46,758 bases of DNA, from NCBI GenBank assembly GCA_002633005.1, contig NMRA01000351.1, positions 123,374 to 170,131 of the forward strand. Direction: 5' to 3'. Of this stretch, positions 1-10,300 are shown piece after piece; the stretch's first letter is position 1, and each line of letters begins with the position of its first letter. A program made the translations under genes and the position numbers. Source of the DNA: Phoronis australis (lineage: Eukaryota; Phoronida; Phoronidae). The notes below the pieces were generated by a model that was not told where the DNA came from, searched no databases, and saw nothing but the letters and a program-made list of their open reading frames with translations.

Positions 1-382
1 CACATTTCTTCAGCAAATTCCATAAAATTGTCCGTAGTTTGATTTTATAAAAATTAAGGCGCGCTGTCGATTTTTTTGATCCCCGTTTGCTGGCTGGTAA
101 CAGTACAGGCACTGCTCCAGTCGCACTGACGGCGTTTTCTCGGCCTGGGTTCCTGAATGAATTGTACTTCCGGGTTCGCGGCAAGTTCAAAATGGCGGTG
201 TTTCTTCGGGTGCGAATCGTGAGTGGCGCGTTCATTTAAACTGTTTTCGAGTACGGAACGTGTATTAGTTATGGGGTAGGTAGTTCTTGGATCCTTATAA
301 CATCTTCTAACCATGTAATAAGGGTTAACAACGCGTGAGAGAAGGACTTTAAGGATTCTATTTTCACGTTCGATGACGTCAG
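1..382. other. No gene recognised
   Basis: I see no convincing coding exon here. A short ATG frame at 192 runs nine codons into a good GTGAGT donor, but its phase does not fit the first recognised receptor exon at 899. The signal-peptide exon of the receptor may lie here or upstream of the window. Confidence 0.4.
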
Positions 383-455
383 CTGCTGAGTGATGTAGTG
401 GTAAAGTCCACGACTCGAAACTCCTGCGGAGCGGGTTCGAAACCGGCCTCTGTTT
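383..455 (+). repeat. tRNA-like sequence (SINE head or tRNA pseudogene)
   Basis: An A-box-like stretch (TGATGTAGTGGTAAAG, from 391) is followed about 43 bases later by a good B box (GGTTCGAAACC, 434-444), the spacing of an internal RNA polymerase III promoter. The arms do not fold into a clean cloverleaf: the acceptor and T stems are imperfect. I therefore read it as a tRNA-derived SINE head or a decayed tRNA rather than a working tRNA gene. No 3' tail was identified. Confidence 0.4.
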
Positions 456-898
456 CTCGCTAAAATGTTATTTAACGCCGTTGAAAAACTAAACGGGTAA
501 TTTAACGGTTGTATTGGCCATTCCAGTCTGATATTGTGATATAAACGTGAGTTACCCACGTGTGGTATCAGACGCTAATACGAAGAGTTGATGTGGCACG
601 TGATCACATGACCTGCATAACGTCACAGCGGACCAACACGTCCTGAGACCGTAATTTAATAAGGTTCTGCAAATTTGTTGATTCAGCGTATCCCAAAATA
701 AAGTATACCGAGTGACCAAAAATATCGAAATCATATTACTCATACCCATGTTTTAAGCAAACGGTGTACAGGATGCCAAGAAGAAAATAGAGCCCTTGCT
801 TGAGCTGGCATGTTGTTTTAGCGTAACATAGAAACATACTACAGTCTTGAACATCCAACGTAAGAGCTAAATTAGGTTTGGGTTTTACTTTGTTTCAG

Positions 899-966
899 GT
901 ACGAGAGAATATTGGCTCACATATTTAAGCACTACGACAACCAGGTGTCCCCCAACTCTAACTACG
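899..966 (+). CDS. Receptor exon: first helix of ligand-binding domain
   Basis: Acceptor TTTCAG ends at 898 and donor GTAAGG starts at 967. The 68-bp exon begins with one base completing an upstream codon and ends in phase 1. It encodes a helix followed by a His-Tyr-Asp-Asn...Pro-Asn stretch, matching the N-terminal alpha helix and following turn of Cys-loop receptors. An upstream exon ending in phase 2 is required. Confidence 0.8.
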
Positions 967-3900
967 GTAAGGGCACGGGATACCATCTGAAACGATACCA
1001 TCGTGATCATCATCATTAATAATGGGGTCGTTGTTGTCGTCGTCGCAGTGCGACTTTCTTTTTTCTTTGACAATATGATATCCGTAATTGATAATACTTG
1101 TTATTAACAATGAAGTAAAGTACACAATCTCTAGATGATCATCGAAAGTGCCATGCAAGACGTGTCAAGTAACGTCAAGGAACTTGAAGGTTTGTCCGGT
1201 ACCTTTCATTGAACTATAGGCTTACCACCATTGTTTTGACTCAGAGCGTCTTTTATTTGATAGTAAGTAGTTATTGCATGTTTGCCTTCACCTTTAATCT
1301 GATTTCTTAATGCCTAATGAAAGAGACGGTCACCCAAGTGGACGTAAGCCTGGCCGTCTCTTCCGTCCACTCCGTGTCTGAGGCTGACATGGACTACAAG
1401 ATGTTACTATTCGTGCGTCAATCGTGGGTTGACACCCGTCTGAGGTATGACGACGTGGACGAGTTCGCCAGCACCGAAAGAATATTCTTGAATCCACAGA
1501 AGAAGGACAAGCTCTGGGTGCCGGACGTGATCATTACTAACGAGAAGGAGTCCAAGTTACACAAAGTTATGGTCCCCAACGAGTTTGTCACCATTCAGAG
1601 GGACGGCGTTGTTTACACAAGTACACGGTTAGTTGGATATATATGGCTCAAGGCACATATGCATGAGTCCACCTAAATATGTCTACCTTTTTGTTATCAA
1701 CTGTTTCTATCGGACAATTTAACATAACGAACGGGTATTGCTTGTGTTGAAACACCGGCGGGATGAGTATCAACTTGTATAACAGCTTGCTAGAAAAACC
1801 TTATTATTTCCGTCTTTTGCAGGGTGTCCGTCACAGCGTCATGCTTTATGGATCTCGTCAATTATCCACATGACATTCAAGAGTGTATGCTGGGCCTGGA
1901 AAGCTGTAAGTGCTACTTAGTGGGACTCATTGTCTTCGGCTTCGTATGCATCTTCTTGATCCTCATAACCATCATGTTCATCACCACCTGCACTGACACC
2001 ACCACCATCACTACTAAAACCACCACCACCACCAACACCACCATCATCACCACCACCAAAACCACCACCATCATCATCATCACACCACCGTCATCACCAC
2101 CACCNCACCACCAAAACCACCACCACCATCACCGTCATCATCACCAAAACCACCACCACCATAACCACCAACATCACTATCATCATCACCACCACCTCCA
2201 CCATCACTACTACAACCACCACCACCATCACTGCCACCATCACAATCACCACCATCGTCATAATCGTAGTATGGCTGGAATGAGTGCGTGAGAATTGCGT
2301 AAGGAATATCAGATTAATGCCGACACTGTGGAGGTATGACTATCTTTGTGAATCTAGAAACTTTACTCATTCTAAATTAAGTCCTATACCTCTCAGTTGA
2401 CATTAGAAGTTTTCGGAATATGACGATGGCGAGCTTAGATGTAGGTATATCCTGAGCTCTTTGTGTGTATTAATTGAACGTACATTCTGATTAATTAAGA
2501 CGTAATTATTTGGTTGACATTTTTCTTCAATAGTTGGCTATACCACTGATGATGTCATGTTCCACTGGAATAAGGACCTACCCATTGACAACTTGGATAA
2601 GGCGAAACTGAACGCATTTAAACTTCTGGGCTACAGACTCGATAATTGTACAGGGCAATCAGTTATAGGTAAGTCTGGGATACAGACTCGAAAATTGTAC
2701 AGCACAATCAGTTACAGGAAAGACTGGGATACAGACTCGATAATTGTATCGCGCAATCAGTCACAGGCAAGTCACATAATCAGTACTAAACTTTAATTAA
2801 TCAGATTTATTTGAAAAAAATAGTTCACGCATACTTAGTTCTATCATCGTCCTGTTGATAATAGTTTAAAGAGGCCTCGAACGCGAAACACGGACTAAAT
2901 TGCATTATTTAGAGTCAGTGGTTCTCTGCCATTGAAACAGAATTCAACCTGCTCACCAGGTATTTTACGGCTTGTTCCTAAAGATTTTGAATTTCTGTTG
3001 ATGTCAAAGCGTTAGTTTCAAAAAACGAAATGTCAACTGCTCGTCACTTTGTCAAGTTTTCCTGCACAAGGCAAAGTTAGTCTCCTTATTTGGTATAACA
3101 AGACATAGACGTGTCACATTTGTCTTATATGGAAAGTGTGACCTTTGACCTTTGATGTAAACAAAACAATGGTTACCTAAGCAGTAGCCAGTCCGCCATT
3201 TTAAATGTACTCTAAAATGCACTTGGGATTATTTGTTGGAGAATGTCTTACTTCACTGACTTACCTCATACTGTGTTGTCGACGTCAGACCCGGAGTGCC
3301 ATCACACACGATAATCTGCCGTTAATATTCATCTCGTCAATCAGCTCAGTGCTTGTCGAATGACTATGGGCGCATGCGCGCATTTATCGAAGTGGGAGGG
3401 AGATTAGAATTTTTGTTGCATTTCAGTAATCGTGAATTTAGTGATTTTTTCTGGACATTCTGGGTAAGTTAAATAACTGTGTAGTAGTCCTTGATGGCAC
3501 TTGTTTAAAAGATATTTTGACGAGCGTTCGCGTTCCATGCCTCTTTAACAAGAAATGTGAGTCGCTATTTTCACATTCGACTACCGTTATTTTTCAGGCA
3601 ATTTCACCTGTATATCAGTTTACTTCAGCTTTGAGAGACAAATAGGGTTCTACATGACCCATGTGTTTATTCCATCAATTCTAATAGTCATGTTGTCCTG
3701 GGTCAGCTTCTGGGTTGACGTTGGAGCCGTGCCGGCGCGCGTGTCTATCGCTCTCCTCACAGGTGAGATAGCTATTTCAGTCATCCTCAGCATACCTTTT
3801 TGCAAAACCATTTTCTTTTCATAATCATTAGCCCATGGAAGTTTATGTCGCAAACAAGGCTTTCATGGGAATTGTCCTTGATTGTTTTACATGGCTTGTG

Positions 3901-4245
3901 GCACATATAGCAAATGTCGCACCCCGCAAGTTTGGGGCCATGTTAAGGCAGCTAGCATGAGAATTTTCACTATTTACAGTTAACAGTCTCTAAAACTTCA
4001 ATTAAAATAATTTAGAAGGCAAAACATATCCAATTCCTTCCTAAGAGATTTTGACAGTATTTAAAAAGTTTGGAAGGGTTGTAAAAGGTACGTAAATTGT
4101 ACGCAGTTTGCCAAAAACCCGTAAAGCAGTCGTTGTTTTAGGGCATTCGATGGGTAATTAATAAAACATCGTAAAATAATTTTTTATTTAAATAATTGAT
4201 TATTTAGATTGAAAAAACGTTGAGTATAAACTCAATTTATTGGTA

Positions 4246-4315
<70 letters not shown>

Positions 4316-7300
4316 CTAGGCCTCCGGCCCTTGTTACAATCAAATCACCAAATACAATAAAGGTAAGTGTCAAACACTAGAAGTAAACCGAATTCTTCTT
4401 CGCTTGAATGCGAAATGAACACATTTACATGTTGACCATATAAGATCTTTTTCCTCCATAGTCACGAGTCTGTTGAATTTTGTAACATTGGGGTTGTTGT
4501 AGCTCCATGCAGGCAAATATCGTTTCCTTAGGTCTTCGTAGAATGGGCATTCGATAACAAAATGATATTCTGACTCGACATATTTCCTAACACAGAGAGG
4601 GCATAACCTTTCTGTTCTGCTAAGTTTTAAGTGTCTACCCTTTTCAATCATTAGTGCATGCGCTGAACCTCTCAATCTTACCATATCAGATCTAACATTT
4701 ACATTGTCAATTACATCTAAATAGTTTTCAAAACATATATTTCTTTAAGTTTCCAGCTTAATCGAATTGTTCAAAATATCTCGCCATTTTTGCTGATCAA
4801 TATCTTTTCATCTTTGTTTAAAAAGTGATATGAAGCTTGTCTCGTAACCTACACCATGATTATACCATGCTTCTCCAAAACCAAACTGAAATAGCAATTT
4901 CTTAACATCATTAACCCAGCACAGTTTATTAACATTTTCCGTCATATTGTACTGCCATTCATAGCAATGATATGTAATTTTTGACTCATCGGTTCTTAAT
5001 AGTTTTAACCAATATTTCATAATTCTAGGAAGTCGGTAAGCAATCAAAGAGTAACGACCTATCTCACCTCTAGCAGTCGATGAAATTGCCGTGCTAGGCA
5101 AATTTAAAATTTCTTTACAAAATTTTGTGTGGATTATTTCAATACATTCGTAATCACTAAAACCCCAGATCTCACAGCCATAATGAAGAATCGGCAATAT
5201 TTTACAATCGAATAATTTTAAACTAACTTTAACAGGGAGTGCATTAAAACCATTGACATTTTTTCTCATTAAATTCACTGCCTTAGTAGCCTGTAATGAT
5301 AGAATTTTCTGTGCGCAAGACCACGAACCTTTCGTAGTAAACATTAATCCTAGATTTTTATATGCATTTACAATATTAACAGTATTCCAATCATACGTCC
5401 ATTTTTCATACGATCGTAACATTCCACCTTTTCTGAAAACAATTATCTTAGTCTTCGACATGTTAACAATCAATTTCCATTTCTGACTATACACATATAA
5501 AATGTTCAATTTTTTCTGCAGTCCTTTCACACTATAAGAAAATAAAACCAAATCATCAGCAAACAGCAGATGCAATAATTCAGCTGATCCCATGGAAATT
5601 TTTTCACCTCCACCGGATTCTAATTCTTGTTCGAGATCGTTTATAAATAAATAAACAAAAACGGTGATAGCTGAGAGCCTTGTTTTAGACCATTATGACA
5701 ATCAAAGAAGTAGTTAGTTTGGCGTTTAATAACAGTGCGCGACATTAAAAGCAAATGGATGTGGTCTGCATGACTACGGACTCCTGCAACATCTCTTAGG
5801 TCGACCCTAATGACTGTATGTACATATGGTTCTCATACGATTCACATCAGGCGAATGGGCCATCCTATGTGTATGTGGACTGTGCACGTCCGATGCAACT
5901 CAGGCACCGAGCCGTCTGCATTCTAGTTTTTGATTCAAACCACAATTATAGATTTATTAAAGGCGAAACTTCTTATTTTAGATTGTTCACATAAACTAAA
6001 CTTGTTTCACAATCCCAACAACTTAATATAATCACCATTTTGTGAAATGCAGGGGGTAATCGTGATTTTTAAATTTGAACGCTTTAAAAAGGTCAAATTG
6101 TGAATTTTAATTTAGTGCTGTTTGAACTGAAATACTTGTAGCTCGAAACGAAGACTCCATATTTTTTCTTCTATTTCATAGAAATTGCGATGGATATTAA
6201 ATTAAAATAATAAACTAGAATATTTCAACACTGTCACTTTGTGCAGAAGCCGAAACGCTAAACATACGTCGATGTAAGAAAATCATTAACTGGGTAAACC
6301 GTGAAATATATTTAAAGCCGTTAAAGGAGAATGTCACCCGATTTAATTAGTTTTTGTTACCGTCTTAATCGGTCTATTAACACATCACCTCGTAAACAAT
6401 CGATCTCACCTGGCTGAAAGGTGTCGCGTCGACCTGAAGGTGAGTACACGACGCAGCGACGTCAGTGTTTCGTCAGTTGAGGGTGTGCCTTTAAGGTGTG
6501 GCGTATCGTTCCCGCTTGTGCAAAGCATGAAGCTGCGCTGAAAGTGGGTATATCGTTTTTTCGATTTTCTCGAGAACCTGGAATGCTTCGGAAGTGGTTC
6601 CATGCTGTATAGAACGAAAACTACGCCATTATTACTAAGTAGTACCCGTGAAATATCTGCGCGTATGTGGCCGGCATTGTTCTGTTTCTAAATGAATTAT
6701 TCTCGTTCTAATCAATGATTATGTAAAACTGAAACAAGGTATTTGTTAACAAAAAGCTGTTGTGAAACAGCTTCTTGTCAGCAAATACTGAATTAGCATG
6801 CCTTCACACGGGCGGCAGCCCGTTAAATTAATTTTATTGCATCTGAAGCCGGTAATGCAGTATGATTTATTCATTGTTGACTTCTCAAAACATATGCACT
6901 CACGAACACTACTAAGAAATAGTAATTTGTACCTACTGAGACAAACTTTGACAATTCGTTTCAGTTTTGTATAAGGATGGGTTAGGATTAGAATAATTTC
7001 TTTTGAAACAGAGCAATGCCGGCCAAAGACACGGATATATTTCACGGCTTCAAACTTTGGTATTGATGGCGTTCTATACAGCCGAGAACCACTTCCGAGG
7101 CATTTTGGGTTATCGAGAAAATCGAAAAAAATGATATACCCGTTTTCCGCGCAGCTTCATGGTTCGCACAAGCGGTAACGATACTCCACACCATAGCGGC
7201 ACACACTCAGCTGAAGAACCACTGACGTCGCTGCGTCGTGCACTCACCTTCCTCACGTACAGGTTAACGAGACACCTTTCGGCGAGGTGAGATCGACCGT

Positions 7301-10300
7301 ATACGAGGTGATTTGGATATAGACCGATTAATACGGTAACAAAAACTAATTAAATCGGGTGGCATGCTCCATTAACTTGTTTGAGTGTCTGTACCAACTG
7401 ACTACAAAAGGTGGCGTTATGGTATGTCGGCTGTCAAAGTTAATTGTCGTGGATGCCGAATTCCTCAACAATCTACAGTTTTGAAGTGTAATGTTGTACA
7501 TGGGCAGCACAGCAATGAAATAAGTGGGAGTTGTAGCCCTCAAACCCCTATCGGGTGCACCGTCCATGTGCATGGCGGCGCAGCAGTGAAATAAATGGGG
7601 TTATAGCTCCTGGCCTCCTATGGTGCTCCGCCCTTGTTCTAGGAGCACAAGACGGTCTCACTGAGGTGTGCACGACAGGTAACCCATTGGTGTACAGTCA
7701 TAACATGGATTTCGTGAGATTAAATCAGCTTTTTGCATCGTTCCAAATCTCGTGCTCATTTTATACATTAAACGGCTTCGAGTACAGTGGTCTTGTCGGC
7801 GTCATAGGCCTATGCAGTGCATGCATACACAGACACAGACACAGGTTCTGCAAATATCTGGCAACATGGGCATGAAGTTCAGTGGACTAGAATGCTTACA
7901 GTTGTATAAGTTTGAGCACCTGTCGACAGAGCAATCTTTTCGGGCTTCTAATTACTAGGTCACGTGATGCGACCACATTATATGACTTTGTAGGATAGTG
8001 TTATCTACTCTGCGAATAAAGGAAGGCCTTGATTACGTGCATGCACGCGTTCAGATTAGCAAAATTTCTATTATTGCTTCTGTTGATATGCTGTACAGGT
8101 TAATAGGTCATTATTACGTTAAGGGAAGTGGAATGAGTGAGTTTCCGGTTCTGTATTACCACTTAATGGCAATTGCTAATTAGGGTGTAAATTTTCTCGC
8201 CTCCGAAAGCTGGAATTGCCCTTTCCTATAACTAGTGACCTTCAGGGATAGATAAAAATCCAATCGCGCTCCTTCCAGACTAGAGATCTACTGAATTCTT
8301 TCCTCACCTGCTGACAGGAACTTGCATGGGTTTCGTCTACTGTATATGATTTATATCTTACAATCTTTTGCAAATATGCCTCGCTCTATCCATAGAAAAT
8401 GTCAATGTTCAACTCTTTACTTAAAAGTCAGACAACAACCCACAGTTACAGGTGTCGGTGTACTGCTTGGCGTGTGAATTTATATGTTACTTGCCTATTT
8501 CCATTTGCAGTCTTAACTCTGACAACACAGAGTGCCTCTGTGACCAGCTACATGCCCAAGGTGTCATACATCAAGGCCATGGATATCTGGATGGCTACAT
8601 GCCTGTTCTTTGTTGTGTTAGGGCTACTGGAGTACGCTTGGGTGAGTCGAGTTAAACAAATGTTTTCTGACACCTTGTCCTAACGCCGAATGAGCCCTTA
8701 TCCCGTGTATTTCAAATTCATCCTTCTGAGCAACTACACGCGCAAATTCCCCTTTAGATGGGACCCATTCAAAAACACACGGCAGTTGGCATGACAAACA
8801 TCATTCGGCATTTTGTCTGCTTCTTTCTGCAAATTTAGAATTCTCCATGTGACATAACGTACTATATTATTTTGTACTTGAATAGAGTACGTGATAAGGC
8901 AGTGACGGATGCGTTCTTGCAGACCAAACAACAATTCCTTGCTTTAAATATTCAACGATTAGTTCTCACGACAACGTCGACGAGAAAAATAACGTTTGAT
9001 ATAACTCCAGATTTTTACATATAGAATTGGCTCTCGTGGTTATTGTGAATTAACAGCTTCATAAGAAACGATAACACGAGGTTTAAAATATTATTTTCCA
9101 CATGCAAACGGTAGGTCGTTCTATTCGATTGGGAAATGAACCCTTACAAGCACACACAGTAACCACTGTTGATTCCGTCTACTAAAAATTCTAAGAATGA
9201 TCATCTGTGATTATTTCAAACAACTTTTATAAGAACTTAGTGTTCTCAAGTTTATTCTTTTGGATGATAAAATACTAAACGTTCACAGGTTTTTGATAAC
9301 TTCTTGTAAGGAGAGATTAATCCGATGTAGCCACTGGTCCAACGTCAGCCATTTTCTTAATACTCGTTTGGCATCGAAAATTTCACCTCGCGAGACAAAG
9401 AATACATGATTCTGCAATTTCGATAAGCGCGGTAATTGTCGATCAGCTAAGGGACAGCCACAATTTCCAAAGGACGCCAAACCTTGGTCATGGTATTTCT
9501 TGAACGGCATGTCTTTCCTTTGCTCTTGCCCCGAGGAAAGCACGGAAGTCTTCGAACCCCCTCGAATATACCTAAAATCGGGTAAAAGCTTCCATCAGAC
9601 TGATGACACCCGGGCAGAATTTCGTAGACGGACGCAGAAACCTAAATTGCAAACGAAAAGAATGTTATGGCGTGCTTCGCTTGTAATACATCGCGGTATC
9701 TGGTGAAGTCTTGTATGCTTTGCGTTTTCGCTAGATTCTTGGCTCTATGGAACTCACGCCAGTTGTGCCGAATTACTGAGTCGCGGTGTTTTGTTTACGT
9801 GGCAAGATCAAGCGGTGTGCATGATAACGAACGTCGGGTGGGAAAAGGAGTGAAAAAGACGTCTTGCCAGGGACACTACTTTTTTGCAGACTATTATTAT
9901 CTATCAATAGACAAACCACCTGTATGTGAGCCATATTTCATAGAATTACTTTGAACAGCTTAAAAGAGAATGCCACCCGATTTAATTAGTTTTTTGCCAT
10001 CTTAATCGGTCTATATACACATCACCTCGTATAAAGTCGAGTACACGACGCAGCGACGTCAGTAGTTCTTCAGCTGAGTGTGTGCCGCTTTGGTGTGGCT
10101 TATCGCACCGGCTTGTGCGAACCACGAAGTTGTGAGGAATGCGGGTATATTGTTTCTTCGAGAGCCCGAAATGCTTCGGAAGTGGTTCCCGACAGTAAAA
10201 AATGAAAAGTACGCCATTAATACCACTTATGAAGCCGTGAAATATTTCCGTGTATGTGGCAAGCATTGTTCTGTTTCAAAACGAATTATTCTTACTCTAA

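Larger units (their letters stand above)
4315..5755 (-). mobile_element. 5'-truncated non-LTR retrotransposon (LINE) in a receptor intron
   Basis: Read on the minus strand, the element keeps the second half of a reverse transcriptase and a C-terminal zinc-finger region. Order: the Gly-Leu-Lys-Gln-Gly-Ser...Leu-Ser-Pro motif (about 5690), the catalytic Phe-Ala-Asp-Asp box (about 5560), the thumb and connection region, then a Cys-Pro-Leu-Cys...His-Phe-Val-Ile-Glu-Cys finger (about 4560-4610). It ends in a GC-rich inverted segment (GGCCTCCGGCC, 4319-4329) and the (TA)n tail. The 5' end is cut off near 5755 within the RT domain, as is usual after incomplete target-primed reverse transcription. 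Confidence 0.88.

Noticed and set aside
192-218. Nine-codon ATG frame ending at a GTGAGT donor, possible first exon of the receptor
   Set aside because: It ends in phase 0, while the exon at 899 needs a phase 2 partner; direct joining gives a stop.
1824-2291. 155-codon open frame rich in His and Thr
   Set aside because: Only its first 27 codons are the real Cys-loop exon; the rest reads through the GTAAGT donor into a CAC/ATC microsatellite.
2557-2796. Open frame extending the loop C exon past 2668
   Set aside because: The GTAAGT donor at 2669 joins in phase to the M1 exon; the extension only reads the tandem copies.
6321-7375. Classical piggyBac assignment from TTAA
   Set aside because: Ends begin AGGAGAATG, not the CCC-type ends I associate with piggyBac; no transposase to confirm.
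7385-8183. Several short plus-strand frames as exons
   Set aside because: They lie inside a receptor intron, overlap in different frames and show no motif or consistent splice sites.
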